Source: SAR116 cluster bacterium
Lineage (GTDB): Bacteria > Pseudomonadota > Alphaproteobacteria > Puniceispirillales > Puniceispirillaceae
Direction of reading: 5' to 3'
DNA length: 6,584 bases
NCBI GenBank assembly: GCA_004213025.1
Contig: SHBC01000062.1
Location: forward strand, 1 to 6,584
Each line of letters begins with the position of its first letter. Within the stretch, counting starts at the first letter, position 1. The notes under the pieces are model-generated. The model was given only the letters and a program-made list of their open reading frames with translations, did not search any database and was not told the DNA's origin. Positions 1-6,584 of this stretch are shown piece by piece. The translations under genes and the position numbers were made by a program.

Positions 1-13
1 CAAGCTCAACAAT

Positions 14-469
14 ATGCCGGCGGCGCTTTCGCCTGGCCAGCGACTGCTTGGACTCGATGTCGGCAAGAAGACAATCGGGCTGGCCATTTCCGATTCCATG
101 CTCAGCGTGGCAAGCCCGCTGAAAATCCTGTGGCGGAAGAAATTCACCCCCGATGCCGAGGCGATGTTCGCGCTGTGCGATGATGAAGGCGTCGGCGGGC
201 TTGTTATCGGCTGGCCGGTCAATATGGATGGCAGCGAGGGGCCACGATGCGACGCGACGCGTGATTTCGCCCACGCCCTGCTGCGCATGCGCGACCTGCC
301 GATCACCTTTCAGGATGAAAGACTGTCAACGCAGGCAGTGGAATCGGCGATGCTGGAGGCCGACATGACGCGGGCACGCCGCGCGGTCAGGCGCGACGCG
401 CTGGCGGCGGGCTGGATCCTGCAGTCCGCCCTCGACCGGATTCACGGCTCTGCTCCCGAAACAGGCTGA
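14..469 (+). CDS. ruvX: RuvX/YqgF family nuclease (putative pre-16S rRNA nuclease / Holliday junction resolvase-like); 5' end uncertain
   Basis: This small cytoplasmic RNase H-fold nuclease belongs to the family that, in E. coli, helps mature the 5' end of 16S rRNA and has also been linked to Holliday junction resolution. The 151 residues counted from the ATG at 14 carry the family motifs in order: [15 protein letters not shown] at about 13-27 (first acidic residue D15), the [11 protein letters not shown] loop at 66-76, FQDERLST at 99-106 (D101, E102), and a final [12 protein letters not shown] helix with D128. The length matches the usual 140-160 residues. The frame stays open upstream to base 2, and relatives often have 10-20 more residues before the GLD motif, so translation may begin before this window; 14 is the first ATG visible. 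The gene ends 46 bases before pyrB. The family is secure. Which activity dominates in the cell cannot be read from sequence. Confidence 0.93.
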   Translation: MPAALSPGQRLLGLDVGKKTIGLAISDSMLSVASPLKILWRKKFTPDAEAMFALCDDEGVGGLVIGWPVNMDGSEGPRCDATRDFAHALLRMRDLPITFQDERLSTQAVESAMLEADMTRARRAVRRDALAAGWILQSALDRIHGSAPETG

Positions 470-476
470 TTTCTGC

Positions 477-506
477 TGGACGTTGGCGGGCAACCGTGAC
501 TATAAG
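477..506 (+). promoter_or_regulatory. Candidate sigma70-type promoter for pyrB
   Basis: TATAAG at 501-506 matches 5 of 6 positions of the -10 consensus. TGGACG at 477-482 matches 4 of 6 positions of the -35 consensus, with an 18-base gap between them. It sits in the 46-base gap between ruvX and pyrB, where a promoter for the pyrimidine genes would be expected. The predicted transcription start, near base 513, lies only a few bases before the ATG at 516. The message would then be almost leaderless, or else translation begins at the in-frame ATG at 558. No attenuator hairpin or PyrR-type leader fits in this gap. This is inferred from consensus matching only, and such matches occur by chance. 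Confidence 0.3.
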
Positions 507-515
507 CTGGCTTTC

Positions 516-1523
516 ATGACAGACAAGCTCGCACGCGAAACCGCCTCGTCCGGCAGCATGCCGGCCACAACGTCCCCGCCAGCCGGGCTGAGATCCCGTC
601 ATCTTCTGGGAATCGAGGGGCTGAACCCTCTCGAGATCACCGGTCTCATCGATCGCGGCAATAGTTTTGCCGACATCATCCAGAATGACGGCAGGTTCGA
701 ACCACCATTGTCGGAAGTGCTTCGCGGTCGTACCGTCCTCAACCTGTTTTTCGAGAATTCGACGCGGACGCGCGTGTCGTTCGAGCTGGCAGCAAAGAAT
801 CTTGGCGGATCGGTCCTGAATATCAATGTCGCCGGATCGTCGGTCAAGAAGGGCGAGACTCTTCTTGATACCGCCACCACGCTGAACGCGATGCACCCGC
901 ATATACTGGTGGTACGGCATAACTGCTCAGGCGCGGCGCAGCTGCTGAGCCAGCATGTCGATGCGGCGGTGATCAATGCCGGTGACGGGCGTCATGAACA
1001 CCCCACGCAGGCGCTTCTCGACGCGCTGACAATCAAACGCCGGATCGGCCGGATCGAGGGGCTCAGGATCGCCATCTGCGGGGATATCGCCAACAGCCGT
1101 GTGGCAAGATCGAATATTCACCTGCTGTCGACACTTGGCGCCGAGATCAGGCTGGTCTGTCCGGCGACACTGCTGCCGGCCGCCATCGACAGCATGGGTG
1201 TCGAAATCTTCACCGACCTCGAGGCCGGGATCGAAGATGTCGATATCGTGATGATGCTGCGGCTTCAGACCGAACGTATGGAAGGTACCGAAACACCGTC
1301 ACAGCGGGAATATTTCAACCTGTTCGGGCTTGACCGCAACAAGCTGATGCGGGCCGCGCCACAGGCGCTGATCATGCATCCCGGGCCGATGAACCGCGGG
1401 GTGGAGATCGACTCGGCCACCGCCGACGATGTCGAGAAGAGCCTGATCCGCACACAGGTGGAAATCGGTGTGGCGGCGCGAATGGCCTGCCTTGAGGCGC
1501 TTGCCGGCGGGGATGCGTCATGA
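516..1523 (+). CDS. pyrB: Aspartate carbamoyltransferase catalytic chain (EC 2.1.3.2)
   Basis: PyrB joins carbamoyl phosphate and L-aspartate to give N-carbamoyl-aspartate, the committed step of pyrimidine synthesis in the cytoplasm. The 335-residue protein keeps the catalytic residues, all offset by 28-29 from E. coli numbering: STRTR at 82-86 for carbamoyl phosphate, S108 and K112 of the mobile loop, R134, HPTQ at 162-165, R195 for aspartate, and R249/Q251. HPGP follows at 288-291, then the NRGVEI segment. The wording [12 protein letters not shown] and the roughly 28-residue N-terminal extension resemble Pseudomonas class A enzymes rather than E. coli, and no pyrI regulatory gene is present in the window. 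The start at 516 gives the expected length. TTG at 483 would add 11 residues and ATG at 558 would remove 14; no strong ribosome site decides among them. The stop overlaps the next start by 4 bases. Confidence 0.96.
   Translation: MTDKLARETASSGSMPATTSPPAGLRSRHLLGIEGLNPLEITGLIDRGNSFADIIQNDGRFEPPLSEVLRGRTVLNLFFENSTRTRVSFELAAKNLGGSVLNINVAGSSVKKGETLLDTATTLNAMHPHILVVRHNCSGAAQLLSQHVDAAVINAGDGRHEHPTQALLDALTIKRRIGRIEGLRIAICGDIANSRVARSNIHLLSTLGAEIRLVCPATLLPAAIDSMGVEIFTDLEAGIEDVDIVMMLRLQTERMEGTETPSQREYFNLFGLDRNKLMRAAPQALIMHPGPMNRGVEIDSATADDVEKSLIRTQVEIGVAARMACLEALAGGDAS
1509..1523 (+). promoter_or_regulatory. Ribosome site and ATGA stop/start overlap coupling pyrB to pyrC'
   Basis: GGGGA at 1509-1513 lies 6 bases before the ATG at 1520, inside the last codons of pyrB. 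The ATGA at 1520-1523 holds both the pyrC' start and the pyrB TGA stop. This layout usually means that ribosomes finishing the first gene re-initiate on the second, giving near equal amounts of the two chains. That suits a complex built from equal numbers of PyrB and PyrC'. The overlap is seen directly; the coupling is inferred. Confidence 0.8.
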
Positions 1524-2812
1524 CCAACCTGTTGCTCCATAACGCGCGGATCCTCGATCCTGCGCAGGCGCGTGACGAAACTGGCTTTGTTGCCATCACC
1601 GGCGACGCCATTTCCGCTTCCGGCGCCGGCACACCGCCGGCCGAACTGGTCGCCGCCGCGGCCAAGACGCATGATTGCGCCGGTGCCTGCCTTGCGCCCG
1701 GCCTGATCGACATGCGCGTGCAATCGGCCGACCCCGGGGCCGAGCATCTGGAGGATCTGTCGACATTGCTGCGGGCCGCCGCATCAGGCGGCATCACAAG
1801 CGTCATAGCCCTGCCCGATGCGAGGCCGGTGATCGATGATGCCAGCATGATCGATTCCCTCAGCCTTCGCGCGAACCGCATCGAGGGCGCGCGCCTGTTC
1901 CTGTACGGGGCCGCCACCCGCAGGTTGAAGGGTAAGGCCATGGCCGAACTTGGCCTGATGGCAGAGGCCGGCGCCGTCGGGTTCGCGAATGGCACGCGGA
2001 CCATCATGGACAGCCTGGTGATGCGGCGGGTGCTATCCTATTGCGGCATGCTTGACCGGCCCTACATCCAGCATTGCGAAGATCACAATCTGACCGCCGG
2101 AAGCGAGATGAATGAAAGCGAGACATCGACCCGTCTTGGCCTGATCGGCGCACCGCCCGAGGCCGAGGCGATGATCATCGACCGCGACATGCACCTTGTC
2201 AGGATCAGCGGCGCCCGCTACCACGCGGCGCATATTTCGACCCGCGCCGCCATCGACTCGATTCGCCGCGCCAAGGATGAGGGCCTGCCGGTCACGGCCG
2301 ATACCGCACCGCCCTATTTCATGCTGAACGAGCTGTCGGTAAGCACCTATGACACGGCCTTCAAGCTTGCCCCACCGCTGCGCGCCGAGGATGATCGCCA
2401 GGCCATCATCGAGGCGCTTGCCGACGGCACCATCGATGCCATTGCCTCGGACCATATACCTGTTGATGGCGATGCCAAGGCGCAGCCTTTCGGCCCGGCC
2501 CAGCCCGGTGCCTCGGGCCTCGACACGCTTCTTGCGATGACGCTGTCGCTGGTTCATCGCGAGCATCTGTCGCTGCTTCGTGCGATGGAACTTCTGAGCC
2601 TCGCCCCAGCCTCGATCCTCGACCTTGACGGCGGCTCACTGAACGAGGGCGCGGCGGCCGATCTCGTGCTGTTCGACCCGCAGGCAAGCTGGGTGGTCCG
2701 CGCCGCCGCATTCACCTCCAACTCGCGGGTGACGCCATTTGAAGGACTGCCCGTTCAGGGCCGTGTGCTGGCAAGCTGGGTTGGTGGCACATCTGTCTTC
2801 TCGCGAGGCTGA
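1520..2812 (+). CDS. pyrC: Dihydroorotase-like protein, probably non-catalytic (PyrC' / PyrX type)
   Basis: This is a 430-residue amidohydrolase-fold protein of the type I dihydroorotase group, of normal length for the family. Active members cyclise carbamoyl-aspartate to dihydroorotate with two metals. Here the signature DxHxHxR reads D64-M-R66-V-Q68-S-A70, so both histidine ligands and the substrate arginine are gone. The usual MPNT asparagine is D100, the bridging aspartate of the FSDDG motif aligns with N157, PHHL reads PPYF at 264-267, and the KxNPPLR asparagine is A284. In contrast, the other metal ligands remain: H185 in QHCED, H238 in AHIST, and D311 in ASDHIP. By position and analogy with Pseudomonas class A enzymes, it most likely scaffolds PyrB hexamers. 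Many automatic annotations would call it dihydroorotase. A working pyrC should exist elsewhere. The fold is secure; lack of activity is a strong inference from the missing ligands. Confidence 0.9.
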   Translation: MTNLLLHNARILDPAQARDETGFVAITGDAISASGAGTPPAELVAAAAKTHDCAGACLAPGLIDMRVQSADPGAEHLEDLSTLLRAAASGGITSVIALPDARPVIDDASMIDSLSLRANRIEGARLFLYGAATRRLKGKAMAELGLMAEAGAVGFANGTRTIMDSLVMRRVLSYCGMLDRPYIQHCEDHNLTAGSEMNESETSTRLGLIGAPPEAEAMIIDRDMHLVRISGARYHAAHISTRAAIDSIRRAKDEGLPVTADTAPPYFMLNELSVSTYDTAFKLAPPLRAEDDRQAIIEALADGTIDAIASDHIPVDGDAKAQPFGPAQPGASGLDTLLAMTLSLVHREHLSLLRAMELLSLAPASILDLDGGSLNEGAAADLVLFDPQASWVVRAAAFTSNSRVTPFEGLPVQGRVLASWVGGTSVFSRG

Positions 2813-2821
2813 TTGATCATG
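2805..2821 (+). promoter_or_regulatory. Ribosome binding site that sets the plsY start at 2819
   Basis: GAGG at 2805-2808 falls inside the last codons of pyrC', 10 bases before the ATG at 2819. An in-frame TTG at 2813, directly after the pyrC' stop at 2810-2812, would leave only 4 bases from GAGG and add just two residues (Met-Ile). The spacing and codon type therefore favour the ATG. Confidence 0.6.
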
Positions 2822-3415
2822 GCCGGCCCACAAATCCTCCTCATAGCGGTGATGGCCTATCTGGCCGGGTCGGTGCCGTTCGGCCTGATTTTCACCCGCC
2901 TGGCCGGCAGGGGCGACATCCGCGCCGTCGGCAGCGGCAATATCGGCGCAACGAATGTGCTTCGCACCGGCAGCAAGGTGCTGGCGCTGCTGACGCTGAT
3001 CTCTGATGGTGGCAAGGGTGCGGTGATTGCGCTTGGTGTGGCGCATGTGACATCGGATCCGCTGATGACCGGTGTTGCCGGCCTGATGGCGGTGGTCGGG
3101 CATTGCTTTCCGGTCTGGCTGAAATTCCGTGGCGGCAAGGGCGTTGCCACCTGTGTTGCCACCTTTACCGCCTTCGATCCGTGGCTTGGCCTTGTCTTTG
3201 TGGCGCTCTGGCTAGGCACCGCCGCGCTGACACGCTATTCGTCGCTGGCAGCACTTGTCGCCACACTTGGATGCAGCGTTGCCGCGGTAATGCTGAAGCT
3301 GCCACCACCGATCATTGTCGCGGTGATCGCCATGAGCGCGCTTAGCTGGGCCCGCCACCATGCCAATATCGGCCGGCTTCTGACTGGTGCGGAAAGCCGC
3401 ATCGGCAAGAAATAA
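2819..3415 (+). CDS. plsY: Acyl-phosphate:glycerol-3-phosphate acyltransferase PlsY (EC 2.3.1.275)
   Basis: PlsY is an inner-membrane enzyme that moves an acyl chain from acyl-phosphate (made by PlsX) to glycerol-3-phosphate, giving lysophosphatidic acid, the first step of phospholipid synthesis in most bacteria. The 198 residues match the family length, and long hydrophobic stretches fit its several membrane helices. Family motifs appear in order: AYLAGSVPFG at 13-22, GSGNIGATNVLR at 38-49, DGGKG at 63-67, GHCFPVW then KFRGGKGVAT at 94-111, RYSSLAAL at 139-146, and RHHANIGRLLTGAE at 179-192. The three glycine-rich loops are the conserved cytosolic catalytic segments. There is no separate signal peptide; the first helix anchors the protein. 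It begins 6 bases after pyrC', so it is probably on the pyrBC' transcript, although its pathway is unrelated. Nothing looks broken. Confidence 0.96.
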   Translation: MAGPQILLIAVMAYLAGSVPFGLIFTRLAGRGDIRAVGSGNIGATNVLRTGSKVLALLTLISDGGKGAVIALGVAHVTSDPLMTGVAGLMAVVGHCFPVWLKFRGGKGVATCVATFTAFDPWLGLVFVALWLGTAALTRYSSLAALVATLGCSVAAVMLKLPPPIIVAVIAMSALSWARHHANIGRLLTGAESRIGKK

Positions 3416-3438
3416 ACCTTTCCGACAATACTCTTTGT

Positions 3439-3475
3439 GTTAATCCAAAGGCGTTAATCATTCCTTCAGATTAAT
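3439..3475 (+). repeat. TTAATC repeats in the plsY-dprA spacer (possible operator)
   Basis: The 58-base gap between plsY and dprA is clearly richer in A and T than its surroundings. It holds GTTAATC at 3439-3445, an exact second copy at 3453-3459 (14-base period), and the inverted core GATTAA at 3469-3474, which overlaps the dprA start codon at 3474. The second and third elements form TTAATC-N9-GATTAA. A short CTTTG/CAAAG stem at 3433-3437 and 3446-3450 encloses the first copy, but no T-run follows, so it is not a convincing terminator. No good -35/-10 pair is visible. The spacing does not fit the CtrA consensus TTAA-N7-TTAA. The repeats are seen directly; any regulatory role is a guess. Confidence 0.4.
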
Positions 3476-4589
3476 GGCGTATACCGGCGATATGGACCGC
3501 GAGGAACAAATCGCCCATCTGCGGTTGATCCGCACGCCGAATATCGGCCCGATGACCTTCAGCCTGCTTCTGCAACGCTATGGCAGTGCTGCGGCGGCGC
3601 TCCGCGCCGTGCCGGATCTTGCCAAGCGTGGTGGCCGGACACTGAAGCCGGCCGCACGGTCGGAGGCCGAGGCCGAGCTCGAGGCCAATGAGGCTGTCGG
3701 CGCAAGGCTGCTGTTCAAGGGCGGGGATGATTATCCAGACCGGCTGGCGCAGTTTGATGACGCCCCGGCGGTGCTGTCGACACGGGGCGCGGTGCATCTC
3801 CTCAATCGGCCCTGCGTCGGCATAGTTGGCGCCCGCAATGCCTCGATCAACGCGCAGCGACTTGCGCAGAGCCTTGCCGATGAGCTGGCAGCCGAGGGTC
3901 ATGTGGTGGTCTCCGGCCTGGCCCGCGGCATTGATGCTGCCGCGCATAATGGCGCGCTGGCCGGCGGCACGATTGCCGTCATCGCGGGCGGGATCGACAT
4001 CCGCTATCCGCCGGAAAACGCAGAACTGCAGGAGGCGATTGGCGAGACCGGCCTTGTCATCGCCGAGATGCCGCCCGGCACACAGCCGACACCGCGGCAT
4101 TTTCCGATCCGCAACCGGATCATCGGCAGCCTTGCGCTTGGCACCGTTGTTGTCGAGGCGGCGGAACGATCCGGGTCGCTGATCACAGCGCGCGAGACGG
4201 CCGAGCGTGGCGGCGAGGTCATGGCCGTTCCGGGATCGCCGCTCGACCCCCGTTCGGCCGGCTGCAACCATCTGATCCGCGAGGGGGCGACGCTGGTGCG
4301 TGGCACCGCCGATATTCTGGAATGCCTGTCCCGCCCCGCCAGCGCCGACGCACCCGACCCACAGGACTGGCGGCAGGCCCGTCTTGCCCCCGGTCCGCAA
4401 GAGTCAATTGACCGCTGTCGCACCGCCATTCTGGGCGCGCTGGGACCGGAAGGCACCGACATCGACGAGGTCATCAGATGGTGCGATGCCCCCACCGCAA
4501 CGGTGCTGGCAGCCATTCTGGAACTGGAACTTGCCGGGTGGATTACACGCCATCATGGCAACCGGGTCTGTCTGGTGCTCGGCACCTGA
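3474..4589 (+). CDS. dprA: DNA-processing protein DprA (Smf)
   Basis: DprA binds incoming single-stranded DNA in the cytoplasm and loads RecA on it, which protects and recombines DNA taken up by transformation. The gene is also kept in many bacteria not known to be competent. The 371 residues show three parts. First is an N-terminal helix-hairpin-helix/SAM-like region at about 12-50 (RTPNIGPMTF). Then comes the Rossmann-like core at about 113-284 with VGIVGARNAS (115-124), SGLARGID (147-154), FPIRNRIIG (210-218), the E-RSGSLITA segment (231-239) and PGSPLDPRSAGCN (253-265). Last is a winged-helix-like C-terminus at about 315-368, as in proteobacterial DprA. Length and motifs are normal. The start at 3474 has no clear ribosome site. 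The in-frame ATG at 3492 would trim six residues and is a fair alternative. It follows an AT-rich spacer after plsY, so it may have its own control. Confidence 0.95.
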   Translation: MAYTGDMDREEQIAHLRLIRTPNIGPMTFSLLLQRYGSAAAALRAVPDLAKRGGRTLKPAARSEAEAELEANEAVGARLLFKGGDDYPDRLAQFDDAPAVLSTRGAVHLLNRPCVGIVGARNASINAQRLAQSLADELAAEGHVVVSGLARGIDAAAHNGALAGGTIAVIAGGIDIRYPPENAELQEAIGETGLVIAEMPPGTQPTPRHFPIRNRIIGSLALGTVVVEAAERSGSLITARETAERGGEVMAVPGSPLDPRSAGCNHLIREGATLVRGTADILECLSRPASADAPDPQDWRQARLAPGPQESIDRCRTAILGALGPEGTDIDEVIRWCDAPTATVLAAILELELAGWITRHHGNRVCLVLGT

Positions 4590-4616
4590 AACCATGGCCT
4601 GCTGTTCTGTCGGGCT

Positions 4617-4645
4617 TTGACAAAACACGAATTAGGTACTATCTG
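4617..4645 (+). promoter_or_regulatory. Probable sigma70-type promoter for topA
   Basis: TTGACA at 4617-4622 is an exact match to the -35 consensus and lies 27 bases after the dprA stop. With a 17-base gap, the -10 would be TATCTG at 4640-4645, which matches at its first three positions. The overlapping ACTATC has the CTA core favoured in some alphaproteobacterial promoters. Initiation near 4652 would give a leader of about 20 bases that contains the AGGG ribosome site. Position and the perfect -35 make this the best promoter candidate in the window, but the -10 is weak. Confidence 0.5.
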
Positions 4646-4660
4646 CGGGTTTCAGACAAC

Positions 4661-4673
4661 AGGGCTGCTCATG
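4661..4673 (+). promoter_or_regulatory. Ribosome binding site for topA
   Basis: AGGG at 4661-4664 lies 6 bases before the ATG at 4671. The protein that follows opens with the conserved TopA N-terminus MKLVIVESPAKAKT, so this start is well supported. Confidence 0.7.
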
Positions 4674-6584
4674 AAACTCGTCATCGTCGAATCCCCCGCA
4701 AAAGCCAAAACCATCAACCGCTACCTTGGTGATGACTACCATGTTCTGGCGTCCTACGGGCATGTCTGCGACCTGCCAAGCAAGGATGGCTCGGTGCTTC
4801 CGGATGAGGATTTTGCCATGAAGTGGCAGGTCTCGAGCGGTTCTGAACGGCATATCAGCGACATCACCAAGGCGCTTCGCGGTGCGGACAGGCTGATCCT
4901 GGCAACCGACCCCGACCGCGAGGGTGAGGCGATCAGCTGGCATGTGCTGGAATTGCTTCAGGACCGCAAGCTGATCAAGGACAAGCCGGTTGAGCGCGTG
5001 GTCTTCAACGAGGTGACCAAGACCGCCATTCTCGCCGCCATGGCGCAGCCACGCGCCCTCGACACCGAGCTGATCGACGCCTACCGCGCCCGGCGCGCAC
5101 TTGACTATCTTGTCGGTTTTTCGATTTCGCCGGTGTTGTGGCGCAAGCTGCCGGGCGCGCGCTCGGCAGGCCGCGTGCAATCGGTGGCGCTGCGCCTGAT
5201 CTGCGAGCGTGAAGCCGCCATCGAAGCTTTCATCGCGCAGGAATACTGGACTGTCGAGGCCGAGCTTGGGAAGGCTGACGGCCGGAATTTCAAGGCACGG
5301 CTGACGCATCTCAACGGCAAGAAGCTTGGCAAGCTCGATATCGGCACCGAGACCGAGGCCATCGCCGCCGCCGCCACCATCGAGGCCGAGGCGCTGCAGG
5401 TATCGGACATCCAGACCCGCCGCATCCGCGAAAACCCCAAGCCGCCCTTCACCACCTCGACGCTGCAGCAGGAAGCCTCGCGCAAGCTCGGCTTTTCGGC
5501 CAGCCGGACCATGCAGATCGCGCAGCGCCTGTATGAAGGTATCAATATCGGCAGCGAGACCACCGGTCTGATCACTTACATGCGGACAGACGGTGTGCAG
5601 CTTGGCAGCGAGGCCATTGCCGGCGTCCGCGCCGAAATCGGCCAGCGGTTCGGCAACCGCTACCTTCCCGACGCACCGCGAGTCTATCGCACCGCCGCCG
5701 CGAACGCTCAGGAGGCGCACGAGGCCATCCGACCGACCGACGCGGCGCGCGCACCGGATTCCATCCGTAACTTCCTCGATTACGATCAGGCGCGGCTCTA
5801 TGACCTGATCTGGAAGCGCACCATCGCCAGCCAGATGCAGTCCGCCGAACTTGACCAGACCGCCATCGACATCACCAACCGCTCGCAGAGCGTGATCATG
5901 CGGGCCAGCGGCCGGGTCGTTGTTTTCGACGGATACCGGTCAGTCTATCAGGAGGGACAGGATTCGGCCTCCGATCAGGTCGAGACCGACAAGACCGATG
6001 ACAGCGCCATCCTGCCGGCCGTCGACAAGGGTGAACCGCTGGCAACGCGCAAGGTGATGCCGGAACAGCATTTCACCCAGCCACCACCACGTTTCACCGA
6101 TGCCAGCCTTGTGAAGGCGATGGAGGAGCTGGGGATTGGCCGGCCATCGACCTATGCCTCGATCATCCAGGTGCTTCAGGATCGCGACTATGTGGTCAAG
6201 GATCGTGGCAAGTTCATCCCCGAGGATCGCGGCCGCCTTGTCGTGACCTTCCTGAACAGCTTCTTCAGCCGCTATGTCGAATATGACTTCACAGCCAAGC
6301 TTGAAGGCCAGCTCGACGCGGTATCGGATGGCAAGCTCGACTGGAAACAGCTGCTGGCGCAATTCTGGCGTGATTTCAAGACCGCCATCGACAGCACCAG
6401 CGAGCTGACGATCACCAATGTGATCGATGTCCTTGATGAGGATCTGGGTCCGCATTTCTTCAAGAAGAATGATTCGGGCGAATTGATGCGAAGCTGCCCG
6501 AATTGCTCGGGTGGCAGGCTCGGCCTGCGGCTTGGCAAGTTCGGCGCCTTCATCGGCTGCTCGAACTACCCGGAATGCAAATTC
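4671..6584 (+). CDS. topA: DNA topoisomerase I (type IA), 3' end cut off by the window
   Basis: TopA relaxes negatively supercoiled DNA by cutting one strand through a 5'-phosphotyrosine link and passing the other strand, with Mg2+ held by its Toprim domain. The 638 codons present stay open to the last base; alphaproteobacterial TopA is usually some 200 residues longer. Visible parts: the Toprim start VIVESPAKAK with E7, the ATDPDREGEAISWH motif with D80, D82 and E84, SAGRVQSVALR near 164-174, the active-site GLITYMRTDG with Y303, R305 and D307, and LGIGRPSTYAS in the gate region. A first C4 zinc ribbon has C609, C612, C630 and C636 and ends just before the window edge. The residue after RTD is Gly rather than the Ser of E. 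coli, which I recall as common in alphaproteobacteria. More zinc ribbons and a basic tail probably follow outside the window. It has its own ribosome site and a likely promoter. Confidence 0.97.
   Translation, partial: MKLVIVESPAKAKTINRYLGDDYHVLASYGHVCDLPSKDGSVLPDEDFAMKWQVSSGSERHISDITKALRGADRLILATDPDREGEAISWHVLELLQDRKLIKDKPVERVVFNEVTKTAILAAMAQPRALDTELIDAYRARRALDYLVGFSISPVLWRKLPGARSAGRVQSVALRLICEREAAIEAFIAQEYWTVEAELGKADGRNFKARLTHLNGKKLGKLDIGTETEAIAAAATIEAEALQVSDIQTRRIRENPKPPFTTSTLQQEASRKLGFSASRTMQIAQRLYEGINIGSETTGLITYMRTDGVQLGSEAIAGVRAEIGQRFGNRYLPDAPRVYRTAAANAQEAHEAIRPTDAARAPDSIRNFLDYDQARLYDLIWKRTIASQMQSAELDQTAIDITNRSQSVIMRASGRVVVFDGYRSVYQEGQDSASDQVETDKTDDSAILPAVDKGEPLATRKVMPEQHFTQPPPRFTDASLVKAMEELGIGRPSTYASIIQVLQDRDYVVKDRGKFIPEDRGRLVVTFLNSFFSRYVEYDFTAKLEGQLDAVSDGKLDWKQLLAQFWRDFKTAIDSTSELTITNVIDVLDEDLGPHFFKKNDSGELMRSCPNCSGGRLGLRLGKFGAFIGCSNYPECKF

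Noticed and set aside
1520..2812. Functional dihydroorotase
   Set aside because: Both HxH ligands, the signature arginine, the bridging aspartate and two substrate asparagines are replaced, so catalysis by the known mechanism is unlikely.
3417..3451. Terminator between plsY and dprA (CCTTT...AAAGG and CTTTG...CAAAG pairings)
   Set aside because: The stems are short and AT-rich, the loops are large, and no T-run follows.
3440..3457. Canonical CtrA site upstream of dprA
   Set aside because: The TTAA cores at 3440 and 3454 are 10 bases apart, not 7, and neither continues as TTAACC.
3471..4400. Long open frame on the - strand (309 codons) opposite dprA
   Set aside because: Same reason: the + strand encodes all DprA motifs, and the antisense translation is rich in Arg, Gly and Ala with no family resemblance.
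4574..4586. GGTGC-TCG-GCACC hairpin at the end of dprA
   Set aside because: It is a five-pair stem inside the coding region with no T-run after it, explained by codon use near the stop.
4597..4618. Hairpin GCCTG-N9-CGGGC after dprA as an intrinsic terminator
   Set aside because: The stem is only five pairs with one G-U, the loop is nine bases, and only three T's follow. These T's also form part of the topA -35 box.
5360..5398. GCC-rich run in topA as a microsatellite
   Set aside because: It is short and in frame, encodes an alanine-rich helix, and is normal for a GC-rich genome.
4632..5720. Long open frame on the - strand (362 codons) opposite topA
   Set aside because: It lies opposite the conserved Toprim and active-site regions of topA. 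Its translation shows no recognisable family motif, and long antisense frames are common in GC-rich genes.

Overview
This window reads as a stretch of ordinary housekeeping chromosome from a GC-rich alphaproteobacterium. The evidence is the base composition, the codon use (GCC, GGC, CTG, ATC and GAC dominate), the protein family variants, and the gene order ruvX - pyrB - pyrC' - plsY - dprA - topA. From memory, that order is a familiar alphaproteobacterial arrangement. I cannot place the organism more finely. All six genes lie on the + strand and fill almost the whole window. The largest non-coding gaps are about 46, 58 and 81 bases. I see no tRNA or rRNA gene, insertion sequence, CRISPR array, prophage piece or obvious foreign island.

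Layout. Bases 14-469 encode RuvX/YqgF, an RNase H-fold nuclease; its reading frame is open to the window edge, so the true start may lie upstream. Bases 516-1523 encode PyrB, the aspartate carbamoyltransferase catalytic chain. It overlaps by 4 bases a dihydroorotase-like gene (1520-2812) whose active-site signature is broken, so it is best called PyrC'. Six bases after that stop comes plsY (2819-3415), the membrane acyl-phosphate glycerol-3-phosphate acyltransferase. A 58-base AT-richer spacer with TTAATC repeats precedes dprA (3474-4589). An 81-base spacer with a consensus -35 hexamer precedes topA (4671 to the window end), whose last part is cut off.

How the genes work together. PyrB and PyrC' are translationally coupled and most resemble the class A aspartate transcarbamoylases described in Pseudomonas, in which an inactive dihydroorotase-like chain scaffolds the PyrB subunits. 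A working dihydroorotase should then be encoded elsewhere in the genome. PlsY follows closely enough to share that transcript and makes lysophosphatidic acid for phospholipids. RuvX, DprA and TopA are nucleic-acid housekeeping genes: RNA processing or Holliday junction handling, loading of RecA on single strands, and relaxation of negative supercoils. topA probably has its own promoter.

I did not find an undescribed system here. The points most worth a second look are the mosaic active site of PyrC', the TTAATC repeats before dprA, and a possible promoter so close to pyrB that its transcript would be nearly leaderless.
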